Position numbers and translations under genes: made by a program. Positions 7,033-15,667 of a stretch of DNA of 37,088 bases are shown here, piece by piece (positions within the stretch are counted from its first letter, which is position 1; each line of letters starts with the position of its first letter). A model generated the notes under the pieces. The model saw only the letters and a program-made list of their open reading frames with translations. It ran no database searches and had not been told where the DNA came from. Origin of the DNA: Actinomycetes bacterium (GTDB lineage Bacteria; Actinomycetota; Actinomycetes; Actinomycetales; Microbacteriaceae). Location: positions 1 through 37,088 of the forward strand of contig JAJYBG010000005.1 in the NCBI GenBank assembly GCA_021779075.1, in the 5' to 3' direction.

Positions 7033-8079
7033 TCAGTACCTCACCCTCGGGTCGATGAGCGCCGCGATGATGTCGACGATGAAGTTCACCACGGCCACGA
7101 TCACCGCGAGAAGGGCGACGATCCCCTGCACCGCGACGAAGTCGCGCGCCTGCAGGTAGTGGTTGAGCTGGTAGCCGAGACCGTTCCACTCGAAGGTCGT
7201 CTCGGTGAGCACCGCCCCTCCGAGCAGCATCGCGATCTGCAATCCGATCACGGTGATGATCGGGATGAGAGCGGGACGGAAGGCGTGCCTGGTCACGAGG
7301 CGGTACTCGCCGACCCCGCGCGAGCGCGCCGCGTCGATGTACCCGGTGTTGAGGGTGCCGATGACGTTGGTGCGCACCAGCCTGAGGAAGATGCCGGCCG
7401 TGAGCAGGCCGAGGGTGACGGCAGGCAGAATCGCATGCTGCAGCACATCGGGAAGCGCCGCCGGGTCGCCGGTGCGCAGCGCGTCGATGAAGTAGATTCC
7501 GGTGGGATTGCTCAACTCCTGCATCTTGAGCTCGACGGTCGTCGACGCACGGCCTGCGACCGGCAGCACGTGCAGCCAGATCGAGAAGACGAGTTTGAGA
7601 AGCAGCCCCGAGAAGAAGATCGGCGTCGCATAGAAGAGGATCGCCAGGACGCGAAGGACTGCGTCCCCCCAGCGGTCGCGGATGAACGCCGCGAGCATGC
7701 CGAGCGGGATGCCGACGATGAAGGCCACGACGAGCGCGTAGACCGCGAGCTCGAGCGTCGCCGTGCCGTAGGTCGTGAGAACCGTCGTGATCGGTTGATG
7801 ATCGCTGTACGTCGTGCCGAAGTCACCGCGCAGGAGCTGCCCGAGGTACTGGGCGTACTGGACGATGATCGGCTGGTCGTAGCCCGCGGTGTGGATGCGC
7901 TGTGCGAGCTCGTCCGGCGGAAGGCGCCCGCCCTGCGACGCCGTGATGGGGTCGCCGGTGACGCGCATGAGGAAGAAGACCAGGGTGACCAGGATGAAGA
8001 TCGTCGGGAAGATGAGCAGGAACCGCACGACGAGGTAGCGGATCAGCCCGCCGCTCGCAGCATGCGTCTTCTCTGCCAT
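7033..8079 (-). CDS. Peptide ABC transporter permease (DppB/OppB type)
   Basis: A 348-residue permease. The first membrane segment is IFPTIFILVTLVFFLMRVTGDP, matching the DppB N-terminus with its conserved GDP, followed by the periplasmic loop containing YDQPIIVQYAQYLGQLLRGDFG. Five further segments follow; the EAA loop is YIDAARSRGVGEYRLVTRHAF. It ends with VDIIAALIDPRVRY, the usual DppB C-terminus. It forms the translocation pore together with the next permease. It lies 68 bp after the binding-protein gene on the same strand. Confidence 0.93.
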   Translation of the reverse strand: MAEKTHAASGGLIRYLVVRFLLIFPTIFILVTLVFFLMRVTGDPITASQGGRLPPDELAQRIHTAGYDQPIIVQYAQYLGQLLRGDFGTTYSDHQPITTVLTTYGTATLELAVYALVVAFIVGIPLGMLAAFIRDRWGDAVLRVLAILFYATPIFFSGLLLKLVFSIWLHVLPVAGRASTTVELKMQELSNPTGIYFIDALRTGDPAALPDVLQHAILPAVTLGLLTAGIFLRLVRTNVIGTLNTGYIDAARSRGVGEYRLVTRHAFRPALIPIITVIGLQIAMLLGGAVLTETTFEWNGLGYQLNHYLQARDFVAVQGIVALLAVIVAVVNFIVDIIAALIDPRVRY

Positions 8080-8147
8080 CGAGGCCTTCCTGGACGAGGA
8101 GGAGGGCGGCCGACCGAAGCCGACCGCCCTGCCGATTGAACGGGCTG

Positions 8148-9788
8148 CTACTTGGTCAGCGTCGCGTAGCGGAACTTGAACGAGGCGTCGAGGACCGCGC
8201 CGGTGACCGACTTGCCGGTGACGATGACCTGCGCACCCTGCAGCAGCGGGATCGTGTCGAGATCCTTGGCCACGAGGTCCTGGATCTGCCCGATCTCGGC
8301 GGCGCGCTTGGCCGCGTCGGTCTCGCCGGTCTCCTGCGAGATGAGCTTGTCCACAGCCGGGTTGTCGTAGTGGTTGTGGAGGAAGCCGCCCTGCGGGAAG
8401 AACGGGGCCAGGTAGTTGTCGGCGTCCGAGTAGTCCGGGAACCAGCCGCGCTGGAACAGCGGGTAGCCGTCGTTCGGGGCCTGCTTCGAGAACGTCACGT
8501 TCTCGACGCCGTTGAGGTTCACGGTGAAGAGCCCGCTCGCCTCGAGCTGCGATTTGAGGAGACCGTACTCGTCACCCGACTGCGGACCGTAGTGGTCGCT
8601 GTTGTAGGTGATGTCGAGCGCGACCGGCGAGGTGATCCCCGCCGCGGTCAGCACGGCCTTCGCCTTGTCGAGCGAGGGTCCGCCGTTGCCGTCGCCGTAG
8701 AGGCTCTTCAGCGCCGTGTTGGCCCCGGTGAGGCCGTTCGGGACGTAGGAGTAGAGCGGCGTGTAGGTGCCCTTGTAGAGGTCGCTCAGCGCCTGGCGGT
8801 TGATGACATCGGCGACGGCCTGGCGCACGGCAAGTGCCTTGGCCGGGTCGGGCGTCGAGGTTCCGGTGCCGAACGGCTGGGTCTTGAAGTTGAAGACGAG
8901 GTAGCGGATCTCGCCGCCGGGGCCCGTGGTGACCGTGACCTTGTCGGTCGCCGTCTTGAGGTCGGCGATGTCCTGCGCCGAAAGGCTGCGGTAGGCCGCA
9001 TCGATGTTGCCGCTCTCGACGTCGAGCTTCAGGTTGGAGGAGTTCTTGTAGTACTTGACGACGACCTCGGCGTTGGCGGCAGGCGGCAGGACGCCGACGT
9101 AGCCCGCGTTCTTGACGTAGTCGACGAGCTGGTTCACCTTGTAGCTCTTGATCGTGTACTGGCCCTCGAAGGCATTCGCGGCGACGATCGCGTCATCCGT
9201 GGTCAGCGCGGTGGGGCTGAAGACCTTCTGATCGACGATCGGGCCGACAGGACTCGAGAGCACCTGCTCGAACGTCTGGTCGTTGGCGACCTTGAGATGG
9301 AAGTCGACGGTGGTGTCGTCGACAACGGTCGTCTTGTCGAGGTTCGCGAGGAGCGAGCTCGGGCCATTGCCGCCGTCGGCGCCGGAAGCGCCGATGGCCT
9401 GCTGCCGGTCGAAGGTGAACTTCACCGAAGCGGCATTCAGCGGGTCGCCGTTGGCGAAGGTGAGATTCGGCTTGAGCTTCACCTCGAACGTCGTCGGATT
9501 GATGAACGATCCGCTCTCCGCGAGCGAGGGCTTGACGTCCGGGCTGTTGTACGGCGTGTCGAAGAGGAAGCCGAAGACCTGGGTCTGCACGGCGAACGAG
9601 CCGTTGTCATAGGAACCGGCCGGGTCGAGCGCGACGATGGAGTCGGTGGTGCCCAGCGTGATGGTCGCGCCGCCGGTCGATCCGGTGCTGGGGCTGCTGC
9701 CGGAGCAGCCCGCCAGGACGAGCGATCCCGCGACCGCGGTGGCGGCCAGGGCGATCAAACCAGCCCGGCGCTTCGTGAAGGAAGTCAT
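8148..9788 (-). CDS. Solute-binding lipoprotein, family 5 (peptide/opine ABC transporter)
   Basis: A 546-residue extracellular substrate-binding protein of SBP family 5. The N-terminus is a lipoprotein signal peptide: basic FTKRR, a hydrophobic stretch, and the lipobox LVLAGC with the lipidated Cys at residue 28, followed by a Ser/Gly/Thr-rich linker. Family features include a VKLKPNLTFANGDPLNAASVKFTFDR segment (split here as LKPNLTFANGDPL and VKFTFDR) and a C-terminal hinge region. The family binds di- and oligopeptides, opines, nickel or sugars; the ligand cannot be read here. It is the first gene of the operon. The ATG has an AGAAAGAG purine tract 11-18 nt upstream. Confidence 0.93.
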   Translation of the reverse strand: MTSFTKRRAGLIALAATAVAGSLVLAGCSGSSPSTGSTGGATITLGTTDSIVALDPAGSYDNGSFAVQTQVFGFLFDTPYNSPDVKPSLAESGSFINPTTFEVKLKPNLTFANGDPLNAASVKFTFDRQQAIGASGADGGNGPSSLLANLDKTTVVDDTTVDFHLKVANDQTFEQVLSSPVGPIVDQKVFSPTALTTDDAIVAANAFEGQYTIKSYKVNQLVDYVKNAGYVGVLPPAANAEVVVKYYKNSSNLKLDVESGNIDAAYRSLSAQDIADLKTATDKVTVTTGPGGEIRYLVFNFKTQPFGTGTSTPDPAKALAVRQAVADVINRQALSDLYKGTYTPLYSYVPNGLTGANTALKSLYGDGNGGPSLDKAKAVLTAAGITSPVALDITYNSDHYGPQSGDEYGLLKSQLEASGLFTVNLNGVENVTFSKQAPNDGYPLFQRGWFPDYSDADNYLAPFFPQGGFLHNHYDNPAVDKLISQETGETDAAKRAAEIGQIQDLVAKDLDTIPLLQGAQVIVTGKSVTGAVLDASFKFRYATLTK

Positions 9789-9828
9789 GCCGCTGAAATC
9801 TCTTTCTGTGATGGGTGCAGGGCCCTCC

Positions 9829-9846
9829 GGCCGCGACTGCGCGGCC
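9829..9846 (-). promoter_or_regulatory. Perfect 7-bp hairpin in the 5' leader of the peptide transporter operon
   Basis: GGCCGCG (9829-9835) and CGCGGCC (9840-9846) pair perfectly around a 4-nt loop, about 40 nt before the ATG of the binding-protein gene and downstream of its likely promoter. It would form in the leader RNA. It may stabilise the mRNA or modulate readthrough; no alternative pairing was identified. Confidence 0.4.
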
Positions 9847-9852
9847 TCAAGG

Positions 9853-9878
9853 GTGGTTGCTAGCTAACCACAACAGTA
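9853..9878 (-). promoter_or_regulatory. Operator-like palindrome overlapping the start site of the peptide ABC operon
   Basis: GTGGTT at 9853-9858 and AACCAC at 9866-9871 form a perfect 6-bp inverted repeat with a 7-bp spacer. Immediately upstream in the direction of transcription is TACTGT (9873-9878), fitting TANNNT as a -10 box. The palindrome would therefore cover the transcription start, the usual place for a repressor operator. No regulator gene is next to the operon. Confidence 0.45.
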
Positions 9879-9881
9879 TTT

Positions 9882-9900
9882 CCGCGGCATAACCGCGGAC
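9882..9900 (-). terminator. Possible dnaG terminator hairpin
   Basis: TCCGCGG at 9881-9887 and CCGCGGA at 9893-9899 form a perfect 7-bp stem around a 5-nt loop. It lies downstream of the peptide transporter's -10 box when read away from that operon, and just upstream of the 3' end side of dnaG. Since dnaG ends at 9923 on the minus strand, this is the first stable hairpin after its stop codon. There is no T-tract. It may also simply be part of the downstream promoter. Confidence 0.35.
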
Positions 9901-9922
9901 CCACCACGTCACGCGCGAATCG

Positions 9923-11854
9923 CTATTCGCCGCGGACCGCGCGCCGCTGCTGCTCGATGTCGGCCATTGCCCGCTGGAGGGTCGCCCGGCCATCGACGTC
10001 GACCGGGTCGCTGCGCTGCAGTCGGCCCTGGAGCTCCGCCTTGCGCCCGAGAAGGTCTTTCTCGACGAGCGCGGCGACGGCGCCCCGGACGAAGCCGGCG
10101 AGCTGCGCTTCGTCGCGCACCGGAAGGGGCGCGACGGCGAGCTCCTGGACGAGGCCGGCGAGCGGAGCCGGCACATCGGCGAGCACCTTCGCGAACCAGC
10201 CGGATTCCGCATAGCTGTCGAGATTCGCAGCGATCGCATCGCGGACCACCTGCAGCGACTGGTTCGCGAACCGCGCCTCGGCCGCCTGCCCGGCCAGGTC
10301 GCGGCCGACCAGTTCGGGCTGCTGCAGGATCCCCATGAGAGCGTCCCGCTCGAGCCGGGTCACGGGGTCGGTGGCGAGCGCGAACAGGCCTGCGGGATTT
10401 GATGCCCGGATGGCGGGGGTTTCCCCGCCCGCTGCGGGCGGGGGCGAACCGCCTTCTCTCGACAGTCCTGAGGTTTCGGCGCCACCGAGTGGGCGCCGGT
10501 GCGCCGGATCGGCGCTATCTCTCCTCTGACGGCCTGCCGCCGTCACCGCGTGCTCGGCCTCGGTCAACTCCGCGCCCGTCATCCGGGCGAGTTCGCGCGT
10601 GTAGCCGGGGCGCAGCGCGGTGTCCTTGAGCTCGGCGATGACCGGCGCCGCGGCCCGGAGCGCACCGATGCGGCCCTCGAGCGTCGAGAGGTCGAACCGC
10701 GCGACCGTCTGGCGCAGGATGAACTCGAACATCGGCCGCTTCTCGTCGATCATCCGAACGATCGCAGCGTCGCCCTGCGCGAGTCTCAAATCGCACGGGT
10801 CGAGCCCGTCCGGGCCGACGGCGACGTAGGTCTGCGCACCGATCCTCGTCTCCTGGATGACGTCCCAGGAGCGCTCGGCGGCCTTCTGGCCCGCCGCATC
10901 GGGGTCGAAGGTGAAGACGACCTGGCTGGATGCCTCCTCGTCGCCGAGCATCCGCCGCAGCATCCGCACATGGTCGGCGCCGAACGCGGTGCCGCAGGTC
11001 GCGACAGCCGTCGTGATGCCGGCGAGATGGCACGCCATGACGTCGGTGTACCCCTCGACGACGACGACCTGGTGGCCGCGCCCGATGTCGCGCTTGGCGA
11101 GGTCCAGCCCGTAGAGCACCTGAGCCTTGTGGTACACCGCCGTCTCGGGGGTGTTGAGGTACTTGGGGCCCTGGTCGTCGTCGAAGAGCCGACGCGCTCC
11201 GAATCCGAGCGTCTGGCCGGTGACGTCGCGGATCGGCCAGACGACCCGGCCGCGGAAGCGATCGTAGATCCCCCGGTCGCCCTGGCTGACGAGGCCGGCG
11301 GCGGCGAGAACCTCGGGCGTGAACCCCTTCGCGCGCAGGTGGTTCGTCAGCTCGTCCCAGGCCTTCGGCGCATAGCCGACGCCGAAGCGCGAGGCGGCCG
11401 CAGCGTCGAAGCCGCGCTCGCCGAGGAACCTGCGGCCGGGCTCGGCGTCGGGCAGGGTGAGCCGCTGCACGAAGAACTCCTCGGCCGCCTTGTTCGCGGC
11501 CAGGAGCCGGGTGCGCTGGCCGCGCTCCGCGTCATCCTGCGCGCCACCGTCCTCGTAGGTGAGGACGTAGCCGACGCGGGCGGCGAGCTTCTCGACCGCC
11601 TCGGCGAAGGTCACGTGGTCCAGCGCCTGGAGGAACGAGTAGACGTCGCCCGACTCGCCGCAGCCGAAGCAGTGGTAGTAGCCGAGCTGGGGGCGCACGT
11701 GGAAGCTCGGGCTGCGCTCGTCGTGGAAGGGGCAGAGCCCTTTGAGCGACCCGATGCCCGCCGGCTTGAGCTGCACGTACTCGCCCACGACGTCGGCGAT
11801 GTTGGTCCGGGCCTTGACCTCCTCGATGTCGGAGTGTCGGATGCGGCCGGGCAT
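9923..11854 (-). CDS. dnaG: DNA primase
   Basis: A 643-residue bacterial primase that makes RNA primers at the replication fork. The CHC2 zinc domain is at the N-terminus (Cys41, His44, Cys62, Cys65). The Toprim core has EGYTD near 268-272 and the metal-binding FDPDAAG near 316-322. The C-terminal DnaB-helicase-binding part follows residue 500. Between them, residues about 441-490 form a Pro/Gly/Arg-rich, probably disordered linker encoded by DNA with two strong hairpins. The start ATG at 11854 gives the canonical [17 protein letters not shown]; the frame extends further but into dgt. It starts right where dgt ends, so it is co-transcribed with dusB-dgt. Confidence 0.96.
   Translation of the reverse strand: MPGRIRHSDIEEVKARTNIADVVGEYVQLKPAGIGSLKGLCPFHDERSPSFHVRPQLGYYHCFGCGESGDVYSFLQALDHVTFAEAVEKLAARVGYVLTYEDGGAQDDAERGQRTRLLAANKAAEEFFVQRLTLPDAEPGRRFLGERGFDAAAASRFGVGYAPKAWDELTNHLRAKGFTPEVLAAAGLVSQGDRGIYDRFRGRVVWPIRDVTGQTLGFGARRLFDDDQGPKYLNTPETAVYHKAQVLYGLDLAKRDIGRGHQVVVVEGYTDVMACHLAGITTAVATCGTAFGADHVRMLRRMLGDEEASSQVVFTFDPDAAGQKAAERSWDVIQETRIGAQTYVAVGPDGLDPCDLRLAQGDAAIVRMIDEKRPMFEFILRQTVARFDLSTLEGRIGALRAAAPVIAELKDTALRPGYTRELARMTGAELTEAEHAVTAAGRQRRDSADPAHRRPLGGAETSGLSREGGSPPPAAGGETPAIRASNPAGLFALATDPVTRLERDALMGILQQPELVGRDLAGQAAEARFANQSLQVVRDAIAANLDSYAESGWFAKVLADVPAPLAGLVQELAVAPLPVRDEAQLAGFVRGAVAALVEKDLLGRKAELQGRLQRSDPVDVDGRATLQRAMADIEQQRRAVRGE
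10423..10443. repeat. GC-rich inverted repeat inside dnaG linker, copy 1
   Basis: CCCCGCCCGC (10423-10432), one T, then GCGGGCGGGG (10434-10443): perfect 10-bp arms with almost no spacer. It encodes part of the Pro/Gly-rich linker of the primase (residues around 470-477). Confidence 0.6.
10477..10498. repeat. GC-rich inverted repeat inside dnaG linker, copy 2
   Basis: CGGCGCC (10477-10483) and GGCGCCG (10492-10498) are perfect 7-bp arms around an 8-nt loop. Together with the repeat at 10423-10443 it makes up most of the coding DNA for the primase linker. Confidence 0.55.
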
Positions 11855-11861
11855 GGCTCGA

Positions 11862-13106
11862 TTATTGCGGAACGCTGCGCTCGAACCAGGCGATCGCTGC
11901 CTGATCCGTGAGCGAAGCGACCTGGTCGACGACGACGCGCTTGCGGGCCGCGTCATCGGGCGCCGCGGCCCAGTCGCCCGCGGATCCCGCGTCGAGTCCA
12001 ACAGGGCCGGCCGCGAGCAGCGCGTCGGCGAGGCCGATGAGCAGCTCCCGCTGTCGCTGGTACACCGGCTGGCGCTCGTTGTTCGCCATGATGTGCGCCG
12101 CGGTGATGCCTTTCAGCGCGGCGATCTCCGCCGCGATCTCGCGCGGCACGACGACGGATGCTCCGAACCGGGCGAGCAGCACGACCGGGTGCGCCTCGAG
12201 CGTGGCACTCGTGGCAACGCGCACGAACCGGCCGATGAGCTGGCTGGTGAGGTCCTTGAGCCGCGCCTGGGCGAGGCGGGAGCCGTCCCAGGCGGTCACC
12301 CAGGCGTCGAGCGCGCGCAGCCGGGTGTACGCCTCGGCGAGCTCTTCCCGGGCGAACTCGTCGCCCGACCAGGCGGCCATCGTGTCGACGAGGTCGGCGT
12401 CGGATCTCGACGAGGTGAAGGCTGAGACGTCGATGAATCCGCCGACGACGGCGTCCTCGTAGTCGTGCACCGAATACGCGATGTCGTCGGCGAGATCCAT
12501 GACCTGCGCCTCGATGCAGCGCACCTGCTCGGGAGCGCCCTGCCGCAGCCAGTCGAAAGCGGCGGTGTCGTCCTCATAGAACCCGAACTTGGCACGACCG
12601 CTCGGATCCAGAACGGCCCACGCGGCAGACCACGGATACTTGCAGCTCGCATCGAGGCTGGCGCGGGTGAGATTGAGCCCGTAGGGCCGCCCGTCGACGC
12701 CGAACACCTTCGGCTCGAGCCGGGTGAGCACGCGCAGCGTCTGCGCGTTGCCCTCGAAACCGCCGATGTCCGCCGACCAGTCGTTGAGAGCCCGCTCGCC
12801 GTTGTGACCGAACGGCGGATGCCCGAGGTCGTGCGCGAGGCACGCCGTGTCGACGACGTCGGGGTCGAGCGAGAGCTGCTGGGCGAGCTCCCGGCCGATC
12901 TGCGCGACCTCGAGCGAGTGCGTGAGCCGGTTGCGGGCGAAGTCGAGGCCGAGGGTCGGCGAGAGCACCTGGGTCTTCGCCGCGAGGCGCCGCAGGGCGC
13001 TGGAGTGGAAGATCCTGGCCCGGTCCCGGGCGAAGTCGCTGCGCCGGTTCGAGTGCTCCTCGGGAAGCCAGCGCTCGCGGTCGAACGCGGTGTACGCGTC
13101 ATCCAC
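11862..13106 (-). CDS. dgt: Deoxyguanosinetriphosphate triphosphohydrolase-like HD-domain protein
   Basis: A 414-residue HD-superfamily dNTP triphosphohydrolase. The metal site is visible: H63 in THSLEV, then H92-D93 in [15 protein letters not shown]. The family splits dNTPs to deoxynucleoside and tripolyphosphate, helping to control dNTP pools; substrate range varies. Neighbouring dnaG gives a replication context. I chose the GTG at 13106, which has GGAGGAG about 10 nt upstream and begins [13 protein letters not shown]; the open frame continues to 13481 only as a shadow of dusB. It overlaps the dusB stop by 8 nt, and its own end lies 7 bp before the dnaG start. Confidence 0.92.
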   Translation of the reverse strand: MDDAYTAFDRERWLPEEHSNRRSDFARDRARIFHSSALRRLAAKTQVLSPTLGLDFARNRLTHSLEVAQIGRELAQQLSLDPDVVDTACLAHDLGHPPFGHNGERALNDWSADIGGFEGNAQTLRVLTRLEPKVFGVDGRPYGLNLTRASLDASCKYPWSAAWAVLDPSGRAKFGFYEDDTAAFDWLRQGAPEQVRCIEAQVMDLADDIAYSVHDYEDAVVGGFIDVSAFTSSRSDADLVDTMAAWSGDEFAREELAEAYTRLRALDAWVTAWDGSRLAQARLKDLTSQLIGRFVRVATSATLEAHPVVLLARFGASVVVPREIAAEIAALKGITAAHIMANNERQPVYQRQRELLIGLADALLAAGPVGLDAGSAGDWAAAPDDAARKRVVVDQVASLTDQAAIAWFERSVPQ

Positions 13107-14259
13107 CGCTGTTGTGCTCCTCCGCGGCGGCGATGTCGGCGCGCGCGGCCTCGTCGAGCTCGCGGCTGTCGAGCCACCGGTCCGGCAGCGACGGCACGCG
13201 CGGCCCGCCGGCGCGACCGCGCTGGCCCTCGGCGTCGACGCCGGGGTACGGAGTCGACCAGTCGAGCTCGGCGAGCAATCCGTCGATCTCCTCGAGCGTC
13301 GAGGCGGTGGCCAGTGCCGCACGCACCTCGCCGCCGACCGGGTAGCCCTTGAAATACCAGGCGACATGCTTGCGGATGTCGCGGCAGCCGCGCAGCTCGT
13401 CTTCGTAGAAGTCGCCGAGCAGTTCGGCATGACGTCGGAACGCGCGCGCGACGACGCCGAGGTCGGGCTGGTAGCCCGCATCGCGCGTCCACTCGCCCCT
13501 CATCGCAAGTGCGAGGTCGCCGAACAGCCACGGGCGGCCGAGGCAGCCTCGTCCCACGACGACGCCGTCGGCGCCGGTCTCGGCCATCATCCGCAGCGCG
13601 TCGTCGGCAGACCAGATGTCGCCGTTGCCGAGGACGGGGATCGAGAGGGCGTCCTTGAGCCGCGCGATCGCCGACCAGTCGGCCCGCCCCGAGTACATGT
13701 CCGCCGTCGTGCGGCCGTGCAGGGCCACCCACTTCGCGCCCTCGTCCTCGGCGATCCGGCCGGCATCGAGGTAGGTGAGGTGGTCGTCATCGATGCCTTT
13801 GCGCATCTTCACCGTCACCGGAAGCACCCCCGCCGCGGCGACCGCCTCGTGCACGATCTCGCGGAACAGCCCGAGCTTCCACGGCAGTGCGCTGCCGCCG
13901 CCCTTGCGGGTGACCTTGGGTGCCGGGCAGCCGAAGTTGAGGTCGATGTGGTCGGCCAGGCCCTCGTCGACGAGCAGGCGCACGGCATCCCGAACCGTCA
14001 CCGGATCGGTCGTGTAGAGCTGGATCGAGCGGTACGACTCCGTGGGATGGTGCCGGATCAGCCGGAACGTCTCGGGACGGCGCTCGACGAGTGCGCGGCT
14101 CGTGATCATCTCGGTGACGTAGAGACCGGCGCCGAACTCGCGGCACAGCAGCCGGTACGCCATGTTGGTGATGCCCGCCATCGGTGCGAGCACGACGGGC
14201 ACCTCGAGGCGGTGCTCGCCGAGCATCAGCGCGGGCGCGGCGGTTATCGTGGCTGGCAT
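13099..14259 (-). CDS. dusB: tRNA-dihydrouridine synthase (DusB type)
   Basis: A 386-residue FMN enzyme that reduces uridines in the tRNA D-loop to dihydrouridine. The TIM-barrel start has VVLAPMAGITNMAYR. The catalytic motif DLNFGCPAPKVTRKGGGSA contains Cys111, the general acid; the FMN phosphate site is VLGNGDIWSADDA followed by GVVVGRGCLGRPW. The start ATG at 14259 gives an N-terminus typical of actinobacterial members. First gene of the dusB-dgt-dnaG group; the 42-bp gap to the divergent ybaK-type gene must hold both promoters. The C-terminal 60 residues (PSLPDRWLDSRELDEAAR) are a charged extension found in actinobacterial DusB proteins. Confidence 0.95.
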   Translation of the reverse strand: MPATITAAPALMLGEHRLEVPVVLAPMAGITNMAYRLLCREFGAGLYVTEMITSRALVERRPETFRLIRHHPTESYRSIQLYTTDPVTVRDAVRLLVDEGLADHIDLNFGCPAPKVTRKGGGSALPWKLGLFREIVHEAVAAAGVLPVTVKMRKGIDDDHLTYLDAGRIAEDEGAKWVALHGRTTADMYSGRADWSAIARLKDALSIPVLGNGDIWSADDALRMMAETGADGVVVGRGCLGRPWLFGDLALAMRGEWTRDAGYQPDLGVVARAFRRHAELLGDFYEDELRGCRDIRKHVAWYFKGYPVGGEVRAALATASTLEEIDGLLAELDWSTPYPGVDAEGQRGRAGGPRVPSLPDRWLDSRELDEAARADIAAAEEHNSGG

Positions 14260-14301
14260 CCTGTCGATTCTCTCAGACGGGGCTGAACGGAGGGCGAACG
14301 C

Positions 14302-14793
14302 GTGGCCGATGCGTTCGAGGGCCTGACCGGGACTTCCCGGGTGGCGGCGGATGCCGCAGCACGCGGCCTCGCCGTGGAGATCATCCCGCGCCCCCGCGCG
14401 AACTCCCTCACGGAGGCGGCGGCACTGCTCGGCGTCGCGCCGTCGGGCATCGTCAAGACCCTCGTCGTGGGGCGTCACGACGGCAGCTTCCTGCTGGCGC
14501 TCGTGCCCGGCGGGCGGAAGATCTCCTGGCCCAAGCTGCGCGCCCTCGTCGGCGTCAACAGGCTCGCCATGCCCGACCCGGAAGTGGCGAAGGAGGCGAC
14601 CGGGTACGAGCGCGGCACCATCACGCCGCTCGGATCGGCGATCGCGTGGCCCGTGTTCGCCGACGTGACCATCGTCGGGCAGACCATCCACCTCGGCTCC
14701 GGCGAGCACGGCTTCTCAGCCCGCGCCGAGGCCGACGACCTCATCGCCGCCTACGGGGCGACGGTGGCCGACATCACGGAGCTCGACGAGTAG
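14302..14793 (+). CDS. ybaK: YbaK/EbsC-family aminoacyl-tRNA deacylase
   Basis: A 163-residue single-domain protein of the YbaK/ProX editing family, which hydrolyses mischarged tRNA such as Cys-tRNA(Pro). The conserved core can be followed: SLTEAAALLGVAPSGIVKTLVV (with the active-site Lys), LALVPGGRKISWPKLRALVG, and the GYERGTITPLG loop. The start is GTG at 14302 with a clear GGAGGG 9 nt upstream. A TATCGT hexamer at 14245-14250 could be the -10 box, inside the first codons of the divergent dusB. The precise tRNA substrate cannot be assigned. Confidence 0.88.
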   Translation: MADAFEGLTGTSRVAADAAARGLAVEIIPRPRANSLTEAAALLGVAPSGIVKTLVVGRHDGSFLLALVPGGRKISWPKLRALVGVNRLAMPDPEVAKEATGYERGTITPLGSAIAWPVFADVTIVGQTIHLGSGEHGFSARAEADDLIAAYGATVADITELDE

Positions 14794-14799
14794 GGCCGC

Positions 14800-14937
14800 C
14801 TATCGGCGGCGTGTATCCGCGCGACGATCCACTGGAGCGTCGCCCATCGGCGGAAGCGCGCAGACACCGTCAACGCACATCGCGGCGTCCATCTCGCCGA
14901 GAGGCGTCAGCTCGATAGCAGGCGTGAGATCGCTCAT
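14800..14937 (-). CDS. Small CX4C protein coupled to FrnE-type oxidoreductase
   Basis: A 45-residue product, MSDLTPAIELTPLGEMDAAM followed by CVDGVCALPPMGD and a basic tail. Its start overlaps the stop of the FrnE-type gene as ATGA, so translation is almost certainly coupled. The only striking motif is Cys-Val-Asp-Gly-Val-Cys (CX4C). In Deinococcus radiodurans FrnE a CX4C motif in the protein's own C-terminal tail exchanges disulfides with the CXXC active site, and actinobacterial homologues often end in a C-x4-C-A-[VL]-P-like tail. I infer that this small protein is that tail encoded as a separate chain, or joined by frameshifting. It is too short for most gene finders. It ends seven bases after the convergent ybaK stop. 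Confidence 0.65.
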   Translation of the reverse strand: MSDLTPAIELTPLGEMDAAMCVDGVCALPPMGDAPVDRRADTRRR

Positions 14938-15620
14938 GCGCCGAACGCTCCCGCCCCGGCCTTGGCGCGCTCGGTGAAGACCTCTTCGAGGACATTGGCG
15001 AACACCCGGGCGTCCTGAGCGCCAGAAACGCCGTACTTGCCGTCGATGACGAAGAACGGCACGCCCTGGATGCCGTACGCGACCGCCTGCGCCTGATCCT
15101 CGCGGACCGCCGCGAGGTACGTGTGCTGCTCGAGCGCCGCGCGGAGGGCGGCGCCGTCGAGACCGATCTCCTCGCCGAGTTCGACGAGCGAGTCGACCTT
15201 GCCGACGTGCCTGCCCTCGATGAAATACGCCTTGAGCAACCGCTCCTTCATCTCGAGCTGCTTGCCCTGGGCCTTGGCAAAGTGCACCGCCTCGTGCGCG
15301 AGGACGGTGTTCGTGTGCTGGAGGTGGTCGTAGTCGTAATGGAGCCCGACGGACTCGGCGATGCCGGTCACCCGGTCGAGCATCTCCTGAACCGCCTCGG
15401 CCGGCACGCCCTTGTGGCTCGCGAGGAACTCGGCCTCGCCGCCCTCGAAGTCGACGGGAGTGTCGGGAGACAGCTCGAAGGAGTGGTATTCGATCTCTAC
15501 ATCGCGATCGGGGCCGTTGCCGGCGAACAACCCGGCACCCGCCTCGAACTTGCGCTTGCCGATATAGCACCACGGGCACGCGATGTCGGACCAGACGTCG
15601 ATCTTGATGGGCTCACTCAT
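14934..15620 (-). CDS. DsbA-family oxidoreductase, FrnE type
   Basis: A 228-residue cytosolic thioredoxin-fold protein. The N-terminus IKIDVWSDIACPWCYIGKRKFE carries the CPWC redox pair (Cys15, Cys18); a helical insert follows, and the cis-Pro loop GIQGVPFFVIDGKYGVSGAQ closes the active site. This is the FrnE/2-hydroxychromene-2-carboxylate isomerase-like branch of DsbA. There is no signal peptide, so it acts in the cytoplasm, probably on disulfides under oxidative stress. The start ATG at 15620 is clear; the frame's upstream part is a uppS shadow. The stop overlaps the start of the CX4C mini-gene by 4 nt. It follows uppS by 47 bp on the same strand. Confidence 0.9.
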   Translation of the reverse strand: MSEPIKIDVWSDIACPWCYIGKRKFEAGAGLFAGNGPDRDVEIEYHSFELSPDTPVDFEGGEAEFLASHKGVPAEAVQEMLDRVTGIAESVGLHYDYDHLQHTNTVLAHEAVHFAKAQGKQLEMKERLLKAYFIEGRHVGKVDSLVELGEEIGLDGAALRAALEQHTYLAAVREDQAQAVAYGIQGVPFFVIDGKYGVSGAQDARVFANVLEEVFTERAKAGAGAFGA

Positions 15621-15667
15621 GATTCGAGTAAACAGCGCTGCCCCACCGTCTATTCCGCATCCTCGGA

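Noticed and set aside
8136-9863. About 575-codon plus-strand open frame opposite the binding-protein gene
   Set aside because: Opposite strand encodes a clear lipoprotein with lipobox; the shadow has repetitive Val/Arg/Glu composition.
10499-11911. About 470-codon plus-strand open frame opposite dnaG
   Set aside because: Antisense of the Toprim and zinc domains of primase; no independent features.
12001-13481. Extended starts for dnaG (to 12001) and dgt (to 13481)
   Set aside because: The extra residues are Ser/Arg/Pro-rich shadows of the upstream overlapping gene; proper starts with family N-termini are at 11854 and 13106.
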